Assembly: GCF_000003815.2 (NCBI RefSeq)
Contig: NC_049980.1
Location: 8,345,692 to 8,409,691, forward strand
DNA length: 64,000 nt
Direction: 5' to 3'
Source: Branchiostoma floridae
Taxonomy: Eukaryota; Chordata; Leptocardii; Amphioxiformes; Branchiostomatidae
In this document: positions 1 to 13,100 of the stretch, piece by piece
Numbering within the stretch: the stretch's first letter is position 1
Layout of the letters: the number at the start of each line of letters is the position of its first letter
Notes under the pieces: model-generated
What the model was told of the DNA's origin: nothing
Seen by the model: the letters and a program-made list of their open reading frames with translations, nothing else
Databases searched by the model: none
Program-made: the position numbers and the translations under genes

Positions 1-156
1 ATCGGTTCTACGTGGGTTTCAATTGTCAACATTTTCAAAATATTGCAGTCTGAAACTATCTTCCATAGACTTAACGATCCCCAAATACTGTACCCTACAG
101 TATCTTTATATACATCGAAAATAGGCTACCCAACGGATAAAGGTGAACCAACGTTA
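1..156. mobile_element. Partial copy of the 15235-15453 MITE family
   Basis: Shares the internal ATTTTCAAAATATTGCA block and the right end GGATAAAGGTGAACCAACGT. Cut by the window edge. Confidence 0.6.
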
Positions 157-582
157 TCTTGTTAAAGAGAAAACTTATTTAATTTCCATTGGTTTGATGG
201 ATAAAAACTATTCAATGTATTTAGAGTAATGTACTGCAGAATGTGGCAGATTGGTTTTGGGAGTGCCTTAAAACTTTAACTGTACTACAATTAATTAAAA
301 TTTGGTATGGCGCTTGATTTATTTTTGCTGTTTATGTTCAAGGTTTTAGCACTTTGCTGCAAGAAGGTATTTACGAGTTATCACAAGCTGCCACTTGTGA
401 AAGGGACAAAAAGGGTTGTATATCATGCATTGTTTGGCATTTTTATGACGTGTATTACTTCTGATTATGATCCCGGCGGATGTTTACCCCCGACCCCAGG
501 AAATCCCCTCTTGAACAGCTTTTTTGTAACCTCCCACATGTCACGGGAACACACCTGCGGGAAGCACGCATGCCCAGAACAA

Positions 583-595
583 TTACGTGACGTAA
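583..595. promoter_or_regulatory. Palindromic CRE/bZIP-like site upstream of CAMK4
   Basis: TTACGTGACGTAA: two TTACGT half-sites around one G, including TGACGTAA. It resembles CREB/ATF or PAR-bZIP sites, about 430 bp before the start codon. This is a sequence match only. Confidence 0.3.
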
Positions 596-1024
596 ACTCA
601 ATGTTTACATCGGGGATGGGCCATTCGTAACTAAGGGGGTACTCGTGCTTTGTTGTGTACACCGGTCACCGTTAGTTAACTAACCAAGAGAAGTAGTTTA
701 TACACAAAGTAATGTGTGGTTATGTACATGTTGTGATGGAATCACAGGATAGTACGATTAAATCGTTTTACTACACGACGCCAGCTCCCCTCGGGGCTGT
801 TAGTGTACCGTCCCCTAGTGAAAGCGGGTTGCCAACAACTTCACTACAGACGCGAACCGAGCAGCCAATGGGCCAACCTCCCAACTCATAGCAGCACAGG
901 CATCCCCGATTCAACCGCAGTCTGTTTCCCATACAAAAATCTCCACTGCTTCCAGGCGCGTGTACGAGTGTTCGCAGGGGAGATCTCTATCATTTTCGTG
1001 CCGTGTGACCGACTAGACTTACCG

Positions 1025-1134
1025 ATGACTGCGATGCCAGCGCCGAGCCGAGGGTCCGACACCTTCTGGATCGAGGGGTCCCGCACGGAGGCGGCGTTCG
1101 AAGATTTCTACGAGCTCGGGCCGCAGATAGGACA
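1025..1134 (+). CDS. CAMK4: CAMK4 exon 1 (coding part)
   Basis: Encodes the N-terminus up to the first glycine of the ATP loop; contains DTFWIEGS and FEDFYELGPQIG, like the N-terminal lead of CaMKIV. It ends in phase 2 at donor CA|GTGAGT. ATGs at 1025 and 1034 are both possible starts. Confidence 0.85.
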
Positions 1135-4100
1135 GTGAGTATATAGTGATCCCTACTTCCTGTAGAAATCACACTTGTGTGTTTCGCTGTGTATGATTAA
1201 CGTTTTACCACGTTCAAGTCTAGAATCTGATTAACAGGTCGTGCACATAGATTAGACAGTACAGTATTTACTTCAAAAATAGTCCGGTCTTCTAGTTAAA
1301 CGATCAAAGACCACAGATACACGATGGTACATGCCTTGATACCTCACCTGAGCAGGTGTACACAAACAACAGTGCGTGCACATGTTGGTTACCAAATACA
1401 CACGGAGATCGCCATGAATGTGAACTGGCAGTCTTACGTGCGGAATTTCAGATGCTTCGGGAAGATTAGACGTAAGAATAAAGTTTGTGCACAGTCTTTG
1501 CACGTGGATTAATGCTTAAATGGCATTCTCCCGGACATTCCCTGCGGCTCGGTTTTGGCCATCGCTGTTAAACGTTCGGCAACACAGCAACGGAAGATTG
1601 CCAACAATACCCCCTGAAGTGGCATAGTTTCCCCTTGGCCTTTATATGGTTTGAATTATAGGGGTGTTTACTTTACATAGTTCAAAGAACTTGGCACAGT
1701 TTTGTTTATGGTCCTGTGTTTCAACCGTGGCAAAGGTACGTGTTTTTCCATGCATGGGTGCGGCCAGGAAGTGATCAGGTACTAGTATTTTTCATGGTGC
1801 ACCTGGTGCTAAAAGTAAAACCAACCATTGAAGCCGCCAGGATCTATGTTTTTTTGGGGGGAATTTAATAAATGAAGACATTTATTGCCACATAAGGCCA
1901 AGTACATTAACAGGTTGCTCATTTACCACAATCCAATAAAACTTAAGGTATTTAAATGAGATATAAAATGGGACAAACACCCTTTGAAAAGTTAGTTTAT
2001 GAAATAAATATTATAAAATTTTTTCTGTTTTCAAACTGTAGGTCTGTATGCCTGTAGAGATTTTAACAGCAATGATACCAATATTGATACAGTGTTGTAT
2101 TCTTATAGGCAGGGGGTGGGGTGGGGTGGTGACACCCACTCCACCTCTACACACACACACTACATGTAGGAGGTATCCCAAAAGAATAATCAATGAAATT
2201 GAATCATCTGTTTGCAGCGCAGTCTCCGTTTTCCATAAAACTCTGGAAATGCTATCTCAGGGGTTTGGATTTCCAAACTTTCCATGGGTGCATGCTCTCA
2301 GACCCCCTCAAAATCTACAAAAGCCCCCCCCCCCACAAAATCCTGGCATGTTACTGACAGATCTCGTAAACCCATTATGTAAACCTCAACAAAGGCAGCT
2401 CCATCATCCCCCATCCATAATGATTTTTGAAGTGGCCCCAACTGGTGAACCTTACAGAAGGCACGGTCGTTAAGTTTCAATTGGCCTTCACACACGTCAG
2501 GTACCTGCAATAAACTTTCATCAACGTCAGTCTTTGGGAATTTTTACTGACCATGGAGCCAAGTAATTAAGACTTATTTGAACACATTGAAAGATTCTGT
2601 AATATTTGACATTATGTTTATAGAATATAGACCCTTAAGATAGATTTTGAAAACGTTGCCAATTAGGTGGAATAGTTACAAGCATGATGACTGTTTAACG
2701 TTAATAGATTCTCAATGGGAAAATTAGAGTTGATGAGACACTCCAGACAGGATGAAAGCTTTTACAGTGGGGACTAAAGTCATTGGTATTTCTGTAGGGT
2801 CATCAAACAGATAAATGTACCTTTATTACAGCTAAAGCCTGATGTGATATCATAGTACTATGTAATTGTACTGCTATCGTTTGTGTGGAGATATGACATA
2901 ATATAACAATATGTTGATACGCAACATAGATTGTAACAGCTGATTATTCCCCTTTCCATAATGTTTAATGGCTATGGACATTTATTTGCTGAAATAAATT
3001 TTCATTAACTAATTGAAGAAATTTGTCATAATGAAACAATTTTATATAAGCCTCCTTTGCAGCCTTCTAGGAACGGCAGTATTTATTGGGGGGAGGCGTT
3101 GATGCTGCGGTATCCAGTCTTTTATCTATCAGGGCCAGGTTCTTATACCAATATCATTAAAATCAGCATTAAGAAATATGCGCAGCAGACTACATTGTAT
3201 CACAACTTGTTGCGAGTGGTGGATGATACACAAAAAGTTGTCTGCTGCTGAAGGGAAACCTGCTTCATAATCTGGACTTTTGTCGTAATTGATATCTTCA
3301 TTAGTGCCAAATATACCGTTTTTAACTCATATAGACAAGTGTACTGGTAAAATATGACACCATGAATGAATTCAAAGTTGAAGATGATGATATGTTTATT
3401 TTGGTAATGAATGACCAGTGTGTCAATATCACGAGTGTTTTTTCTAAGCAGTTTTTTTTTGTGCGGAATACTTTGTACACCAACATCCAACTGGCTCCAG
3501 ATAAAATTTAACCAAACTTGAGAGAGAAAAACAACACATCCAGTCCACAGGGAACACAGTTTAATGATTGCTGGTACAGAAGGAGATCTCTTTCTGCCTG
3601 AAAGTCGATAACATTTCATTTTCTATGCCATTGGTAATGTTAAAGGGTGTGAAATAGGTATTGATTTTGGTCTGTACAGAATGATAAAGTCCACTCCCAC
3701 TGTTCATGAGTGGGCGTAGATAAGTTAGAATTCATGGCCATGGCTGGGATTGGAATGGCATATAGGTAATGATGGTATTAAGAGGGTTCAAAGTAGATCG
3801 AACCCCCATGGGTGTATTCAATATTGAATGTCCACGAGTGTAGCTCAGATGCAGATATTTTATTCCTAAGTTAAAGTAAGAGGCTGACATATTCCAGAGA
3901 AATTTGCAATCGGAGATTGGAAATAAAACCCTTGTCACGATACGGGTCACAGTTCCTTACTGTTGCTACGAGTACTTCCTAAGGAATTCATTACTGCCAG
4001 CATACTTCTGCCCCTGTATCTCCATCCCCATGGACACAGCTCTGTTCTTTGCCCCAAAAGGTCCCTGTGAATAGAATTGTAAAGAGGCAGTTGCTTGTAT

Positions 4101-7100
4101 ATCTTGGACGTTTTTTGTCCCTTCGACATGTGTAAATGTTGTAAAGATGAAAGAGACATGTCTGAAGTATGTGTTAAACTTGTTTACCTGGAGCTTCTGC
4201 TGGTTTGTATGCATTTGCCATCAACGTTTTATCAGACGAAAAGTACTGGGTATTTTTTTGGTCAAAATGTCATCAGAAGAAGCGGACTGATGATGTAAAG
4301 ACTTGTGTTACAGGTCGCCGTAACAGTTACTCTCCAAGCAGAGGTTATGCTCCGGCTGTTTTTGACGTTTTTTCATCAGGATTTCTATGTTGTACTCTTT
4401 TGTCGATGTCTCGTGGCCTCAATAATACAGTACAAAATAGAAAGCCGAATAAAAACGCCTAAGAAAACGTGCAAGCAGATTAATTAGCAAAGCTGCATTG
4501 CACTACTAATACTAATTAACAAAAAAGTGTCATGCTTCATCTTCAGTCTGAGGTTCAGCCATTTTATCTTTTAACCTTTAGAAACTCTCGGAAACAAGCA
4601 ATAGAATCCAAGTGGCTTCAATATTTTCATGTTATCTTGCTCAGGTGATGCAGATGGCAGACTCACCACGCACATTCACCCCTATAGCTTTAGTTATGAT
4701 ATTATCCACCATCACTAGGCGAAGCTGGGGTGTTTGAGAAATATGCCCCAAGGAGTGATAATGGTGTGCAAGACTGACGTTACAGGTTGTTGGGGAAGAT
4801 TAAGGGCGATTGGCTGACTGCTTGTCTCAAGAGTCACATAGCTAGTGAAGCATTTGATGCGATGTTTATATCTAAGAATCTTGATATAGCTGTAGGGCTT
4901 TCTGGTATCAAAGTCTAAGAAGGGCCCATAGTAAATAAAAATCAGGAAAACTGATGTGGGTGTGTAGAGTGTGTGGGTTTCATGTTATATGTGAATTATT
5001 GTTATGCATCAGCAGCATTCTGTGTTCTAATGTGGATATGAAAATAGATTGTGATACATAACAACTGTTTTGAGGACTATGCTGCAAAAACTTTCTAATT
5101 TTTGATAATATGTCATACATATATCAACTAGCAATACAATTAGAGATGGCAGACTTCATCCCATTTAACGATAACCACCTTGGCAATATGCAACTATACG
5201 TCTGTCAGCATCATTCATGCAAAAATGTCTTTTTGCCACAAACATATGTACATCTAAACAGCTCTACCTTTGGTTACAATATTCACCTTACCCAACTCTT
5301 AAGGTGACATATGGTAAAGATAATCAAAGTTGAGGACCTGATAATTGTGCTCGTGTAAATCATTCATTTTGAGGCTTATAAAGTGGCAGGATATGACAGG
5401 AACATCTGGCACATCATATGGGATATTAAATCACTGGGATTCTTGATCTTATACACCATGAAGTTCCCAGCACTTACATTGCTTCCATTTACATGCACCT
5501 GGTGTATGTGGTATTCAGGCCAAGTGATATTGGTCTTTGTGGTAATACACTCAATAATCAATTGTACTGTCAACCGCACTTCACTGGTCCGGACTCTAAA
5601 TTGCATCTGGTTACTTTTTTATCGTCGTTATCTGGACGGCTTTGTGCAAACAGGATGGAAGTATGGCGCTTGGATTGCGGTCATGATAAATTTCATTCCT
5701 AGTTTAAGTTTGATTCCAATTGTGCACTTTAAGAGATCTGTCAACTTGATAATGTCAGGATCACGAAGACACCTTTGACAGCCTGATTTTACCAATTGTA
5801 ACTGTGAGAAGACTTTTCTATTTATTTTCTATGCCTTATCATTCATGATAATTTTGACAGGTAAAGTAGTTGGCCTGGAACAAGGCTGTATAGCATGTGA
5901 TTACCCAACTTCTTTGGCATATTGTAGATCATAAAGTACAATGTAAGCCTGTTGAAAAGTACTTTGTTTGGTATTTCATTGTTTTGTGACATTTCTTTTT
6001 TTAAATTTGGCAATGACCTTTCTCTTGCTATTATTGATCTTTTGGAAATTATAGCCCTGCGAAAATGTTGTTACTTCTAGTAGAGTTATTATGATGGGAG
6101 TTACGTAATATACTATATTTCTTTTGATAAAGTAAGATCATTCCACTTAATTAGCATTACATCGATTGCAAAGCCAAATCTTAGGGTTATCTTCTTGAAC
6201 ATTTTTAGAATATATGAAAATATTAATTTGACATTGTTTTGTAGAATGTTTATGACACAAAGGAATGATTTTTCCTCCTCCAGGTTTAATGTGCTATGTT
6301 TTACATGTAAACAACATTCCTAAACAGTCAGAAGGTCATGTTCATGACCATGTCTGTAATGCCTACATTTTTCCAAGAAAAGAAACAAAAGAATTGACAG
6401 ACTTTAGCATTTGCATTGTTGTGTACCAGTCAGGGAAAAGTTATCAGGGTGTTTAATGTGATATATATGGTGTTACTTAATTGATAAATGTATTATATAG
6501 TATTTGTATGGATATTTCCAAAAATCTATGATCAATCAAATTAACAAACTGTGTAGTCAAGATGAAAGTTTTTCTTTTTGAAATCTGATCGTTGCTGAAC
6601 ACTGCACTAAATGTACATGTAACTTCAAATTTCTGCTGAATCTTTTGCTGAATCTGATAAACATGTTTTGACAGGTGGTTGCAGTGTTGTTTCATTATGC
6701 AAAATTTAAGCCAACGTGTATGTGGCTGAGTTTACGGTCTCCTGCCTTGTATGTTTGGCAAACTGCACAGAGAACTAATGGGAATCGCTAATGTCTAATG
6801 GTCAGTGTGCAATATGCATCTTGTTTTAACAGGAAAGTTATGGTTACAAAAGCATGCCATCCAACTCATGTCTGTAGTGTCAGCACTAGATACTTGATCA
6901 TGTTTGAAAGAGAATAGACTGGAGTCGAGCAAAGTTCAGGGTAGTTACCACTACATTCCTCACTGTCCTGTCTGGCACAGTGTCAAAACTGGACAAACAG
7001 ACTGCTGGTAAATCACATTAGTCAAACTTGACTTTTGCTCAGTAGTATTTGGAGAATAAAATGAAATCCAGGGCTTCTGTAAATTAAATGTATGATACTT

Positions 7101-10100
7101 ACTGATTGTGGTCATGTGTGTTATGCTAAAGGCAATATCGGCTATAAAGAATACATAGATTGATTCTTACTATCCTTCAAATTCCCTTTAATAAAAAAAA
7201 TCAGCAGGTGTTTTTGACTACAAAGGAGTCTAGATTTGCATATGTCAGATGCCTCCAGACCCTGACTTAAACCACTGTAATCCTAATTTTGGCGCCCTAA
7301 TTTTGACACTTCTTTTTAACTTTCAAATTATTACTAGAGCTGAAGCATTTAGATTTAATGTTTAATGGCATTGGTTTTAACAGTCAAGTCAATACCCCTG
7401 AATCTAACATCTCTTCAGAATCTCTGAACCATGAAATGTTTTCATAACACAACCATGAAATGTTTTCATAACACTTCTTCTGTCCTTTTTATGATTAATG
7501 TGGCAATAGAGTACCCTGACCTGATTGTTGCTGTTGAATATTTAATGACAATGAATTATTGTTGAGGAGACGTTGTATACATAAATGTCTCTGAAGGATA
7601 CACTTGAAACCAGGTCCCTAAGACCACTGAATACATATAATAACCATTCTGATGATATAGTGTGATACCCTCTAACCACATGACAATAGACAGCTGTTGT
7701 CATAGAATCACAATCAATTGGTATGCCTATTACTATCTTGTGAGTGAATAAGCTAGCACAGTTGCATGACAAGAACCAGGCATTAGGAATTCATTCAGAA
7801 TTCTTAATGAGGAACCTTGTTGGTTGCTATGGGTGAAGGTGTAAACACCCGAAGGTAATGACAGAAAATTGCCCTGTAAAACCATGTTATGTGCAGCACA
7901 TTGGTATATGGCAACAAAGACCTGTCCAAGGTTGGTTCATCCTTGGAACAATAAGGTTCAGTTTGTGCATCCTTGGTCGGGAGGTGAGAGGAGGGCTATG
8001 CATGGTTTTGTTAGGAGGAGAAAAGGAAAGGATTGTCATGAGGCTTTCACATTAACCCCGGGGGCCCCAGGTGTAACAATCATGGATCAAAGGCCTAGAC
8101 TGAGTTTCTGTAGTATAATTTACTATATTTTAGTATAAAGGTGATACAGTTCAGCAGGGCTATACTGTGTCTCCATGCAAGATCTGACCCTCTGTCACGT
8201 CACAAAACCTCGCTTGTTTTGGATAGACAAAACTTTCACTTTGACCATCAAGAAAATCTTAATGACAGACTTAGTACAGAAAGTTAACAATTGAAAGAAA
8301 AAAAAAGTTAACAATTGAAACTTTGAAAGAAAAGATTTAAAGAAGATTTGAAGCAGGAGTCAGCCCTGGTCCATACTCGACACAACTTATGGCACAGCCG
8401 AATAAGCTTGGTGGTTTGTCATAATTTTGCAAAGGCGATTGTATCTTCCCACACTCTATATTTAATGATATCTTATATGTTTATAGATTTCACACCCACT
8501 GTCATTCTCCCAGTAGATGAACAGGTAAAAATAATTACTAAATTCAATACTAACACTTCGAGTTAAAAATATATTTTCCTGGTTTTCAGTAATGCTCTTG
8601 GCAAGTTGTAGGATCATAAACAGGGTATTTTGTACTACGAATATTAAACTTTGTGATGCAAAGTAATGCATGGTCTGCAGATCATGACAAACTTTGCCCT
8701 AATCTTGCTTCAATTGCTCTCAGCTTTGGTACCAAGCTTAAGTCAATACCTACTTGTTAACCTGGTATGGCTTAATGGTGTCTGACTAATCAATTATGAT
8801 TATCATTAAATATGCATGTTGAGGCCCTTTGTTATTTTTCTGACTCACATGCAAAAATATTGCATGTACCATTCAAAGGATTCAACACCAAAATGTTATG
8901 TCAGCACTAATCGTTGAAGGAAGTTCTTGATATAATATCTTAGTATAAACTTTGCCTGTTCATGGTCTCTACCATTTTCCAACAACCAAGAAATTAAATT
9001 GGTGTGGCTTATGTCCATATACATTTGTAACATTGTGCTGCCATTACTTTTAGATTATGCTGCAAGTTTACATTTCTTCTGGTGGTGTGATGGTGGCCTA
9101 TGCACAGCTTCTTAGGTCTAGTATGTTATAAAATATAAAGGCAGTGGCTGGCAACAGGTGTTTTGGTCTCTTGAGTAGGCAGTTTACACACATCAGAGAG
9201 CGTACAGCTGTAGGCATGAGAAATATTTGGCAATGTCCTGGTGACAAATCTCTATGTTTATGGATAGACGGGCATTCCATTGTCACTAAAGTATTGAGCA
9301 TTATAGTGCATTTGGGTTGCCATGCACTGTGTCAACATGTAAGTGTCTGTTTAAAAATCAATCTGGAGTGCTTGCAGTCTAAACTGTGTCAAGCATGAGG
9401 AGAAGTCAGTGTAAACAAATGTGTTCATGGGGTTGCATATCATTATATACATTTGCACATGTACAATGTAAACTTTCAAAGGCTTCTTTCTGCTGTGCTG
9501 ATTTTGGAACACAAACATGGTATCAGGTTTACACATACGTGAAGTTACGCAAGAGCTAGGTGTTAGAAAATGGTAGCTGTTCAGAAACAAGGCAAAGGAG
9601 AAAATAAAAAGGACAAATGGTGGCAAGCTGAGCATTGTTTAGTGTTTTGTTTCAGGTCAATAATTTACTTTTGCTTATTCAATTATAATGATCTGCTCCA
9701 TCAAAATTTTGCTGCAAAATATTGTTTTCAAAACAACAATTCATAATGATTGTTATTTTTTCCTATCAATGACGGCCCACCTCAGCAAAGACTGATATGC
9801 AGCGAGGATGAGTGAGTGAGTGAGATACAAACCTCAAAGCTTGTCTCTAGGACCTGGTGCATTTTGTCTTACATGGTAATTCCATATGCACAGAACCAGT
9901 AGCTCTTTTGAAGTTAATAGTAAGAAGAGAAGATTTGATTATCTGTTAGCATTAAGATTTTTTTGTCCCACACTCAAGTTACTCAAATCAAGCAGGTTAA
10001 CTTGATTACCCTGCACCAGAGAGAGGACATCTAAAGAAACTATAATATTACATTTTCTCAGTGAAACTTTATACTCTCCCCTTCACCAAGTCATTAGTTT

Positions 10101-13100
10101 CTCCAAGTAGGAGGTCTCTATTCCTGTTTATGTTGTTAAAATTGTTTTTTACTGTTCAGGATAGCTTAAAAGGCTAGTAAGACTAACTTTTAGTAGTTTT
10201 ACTCGACAGTTTGAAAGAGGTAGCATAATCTAACATTATTATAGCAGAAATTTATGATACATACTAGAAGTAGTAAACCTAATATTTCATGTCTTTATTT
10301 AGCCATTGTTTAAAATCTATACTGTCCTCTGCTCTCAACTCTAAATATGTTCTTCCTGTGGCATAGACCCACACAGCCAATCATAAATGAGGCTATCGAA
10401 AAAGCCTTTTGAAATTGATTGGACTCATTGTGTGGTCTTTTACTGTGCGGTAGAACATGCCTTGATCTCAGTCTAGATGAAAGCATGCATAAAGAAAATT
10501 TATCACATGTTATGGATAAAACATAGCAATCACTGAGGATGATACATACTCTGTACTCTGTAAGTCCATACAGAAAGGATAAGTCTCCAGCCTCCTTTTA
10601 TTAAGCTGAAGAGAGCATGCGTTTAATGACCATCATATCGGAGCTATTTTTTCTTGGCACACCTGGTTTCCTGCCCATGTCATCAAAAGATGTACTGATT
10701 AAAAGAGGGTTCCGACCATCTCATTAGTACATTCAGTATTGTTACTGTGTGTATGGGGCAGATATTGGGCCACAACCTATCTTTTTTTCTTTTGAAATTT
10801 TATTCTGTCTTTTTTTGTTTCAAAATCTTAATGGGTCATCTTTTGAATGATAAGAGGAAAAACAAAACTATCTTTTGTGCCACTCATTTTATGGGAGTCC
10901 ATGTTTTGTTGATTTTTGTTGATGAATATATCATTTCAAGCTGACAAAAATACATTTTCAATTGGTCTTGTACACAACAATTGGTTTTCTGTATTTGAAT
11001 GCAAAGAAATAGACGCTAGTTCACCTTTTTGGGGTAACCTTTGTCCGTTGTTTTTAAAAGCAGGGTATTTAAGGATGTTAAGTTGATTTGATTTTGGTTT
11101 CAACAAGGATGTTATATAACATCCTTCAAATTGCAATATTTTTTATGTATAAAAATGTAAAAATAAATTGCAGTTTGACATTGACTTGATGTCCCTAAAT
11201 ACTCTACTCAACTATACGTAGCTTACCACATAGATAAAGGTGAACTAGCTTTATAGCTAGAGGATCTTTTCAAACGCTTCAAAAAAGGATAATTCCTTTT
11301 TAAGTCAACTACAGTTTAGAATGGGAACATCAGAGCTGCATGTAGCTTTGTCTCAGGGCTCAACCATTGTTTTTTTTCTTTTCCCAGTGGAGCCACATCT
11401 GTTGTGTACCGTTGTGAACAGCTGGGCACCAAACTTCCATACGCAGTGAAAAGAATCAAGAAAACTGTAAGTACTTCAATCCTGTCCAGACCACATGTTA
11501 CAGACAACACATACTTGGTTATTAATTTCAGCTTTGAGTACTGGAAACATTTTTACAAATGCCAGGAGCTCAGTGAAAGGCGTTTGAATTGGCAGTAGTC
11601 ATGAAAGGCATCTGAAGCATTTTAGAGATAAATGAAAAATATCTCAGACCAATTTAAAGGCCTTTCATGGAGCTCCAGGCCCTAGTAAGGTCTTCACAGT
11701 ACTCAAAAGTTAGCTTTTTGCTTTTTTAACTCAAGTATCAACAATACGTACAGATCACAGTCAATAGCAGATGGTTTGACATCAGCTGAACTGTCAAAAA
11801 TAACCATTTTCATGCTTCTTTGCTTTACATATCCTGTAAACCACCATATGGTTTAACGCACCAGGTTTGTACCGAAGAGTATAAAATTTGTCCTACTGAG
11901 CTAACTGATTTTCTTTGAAAGACATTTCAACATAGCACATCCCACAAGAAAGGATTTCTTAGGTTTTGTACCTCCATAGGGAAATTAAATGTAACCTATT
12001 GCCATAGCCAAGCAGCCCTGGAATCAGTACCACGGGCATGGCTATATCCCCATCTTCTGTTTACAGATGAGATACTTCTACTAGCAGTCTTCTGAGACTG
12101 GACTGCCAAAGAAAGTCATAACTATAAAATAACGGGATGAATCTTTTGTACAATTTGTGTATTTTCATTGTGCTGGGAGAACTAACTTTTGCTTGATCTA
12201 TTATGACGGATGATGGGACCTTTCTTTTACAATCTTCTATCTGACTTTTTGGCAGCTCTTTTTTAGTAGCATACACGTTGAATGAGTGACAACTTCTGGG
12301 ATTTGAACTTTTGACCGCAGGACAACAATCAGGATTTTGAACTCTTGACCTATAGCTTGATGTGTTTTTCAGCTGTCATGATCTGTAATAATAATAACTG
12401 ATGATTGTTTGGTTTGACATGTGACCTTTGAATAGAAGACATCAACAGATGGTAGCATGGCCGACAAGATGAAATACATCCCTTTTCAAAGTTCTTTTAT
12501 GCACATGTGTATACAATGCTACTTTTCTTGCATATTTTCTGTTTTGTTTATTTCTTGGTGGTAGTCTACATGTCATTCAGAGTATCTTGCAGAGAAGCAG
12601 AGATTGCTATGTGGTGGCTGTTATTTCTGCCCACTTACGTCCCTGCCCTTCTATGCTGACTTACGTATCACTAACACATGCACCCACACACACAGGGAAG
12701 GCTGTTTGCCGACCTAATAGATTGTCACTCTCAGCCACTTTCCGAGCAAGGGACCATTAATCTCTGACCGGTGGACAAGTAAATTATTATTTCCTGTTTA
12801 AGCTCATTGATAGATGCATCATCTGTGAAGAACCTTCCGGGAAGGCATGAGGTTGTCAATCATTGGTGGTGTTCTTGGAAAGGGCATGGCAAAAATATGC
12901 TGTGGGAGATTGTAAATTAGTATAGGAAGCTGCAGCTGAACTGATTGTTTTGGTCGCTGTAATGGATTAAAACTTCTGAAGTTTACCTTACCTTTGCCCA
13001 ATGATATATTCTGTATCTGTATCTGTATCTGTATAGCCGGTATAACCGCCATTCGGCGTAACACACCAGCTTCGCAGGCACGCGGCGCGGCAGCAGCTGG

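Larger units (their letters stand above)
1..1024. other. Sequence upstream of CAMK4
   Basis: Starts with a fragment of a terminal-inverted-repeat element (1-156). The rest is presumably 5' flank, promoter and 5' UTR of CAMK4. A palindromic bZIP-like site lies at 583-595. No TATA box is obvious near 1025, and the transcription start cannot be placed. Confidence 0.5.

Noticed and set aside
2048-2473. 141-codon open frame in CAMK4 intron 1
   Set aside because: Low-complexity Pro-rich translation over G/C runs, no domain, no splice logic; a chance ORF.
3200-3619. 139-codon minus-strand frame
   Set aside because: No recognisable motif; composition of intronic AT-rich DNA.
5383-5778. 131-codon frame with hydrophobic stretches
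   Set aside because: Hydrophobicity follows from T-rich codons; no family resemblance, inside intron 1.
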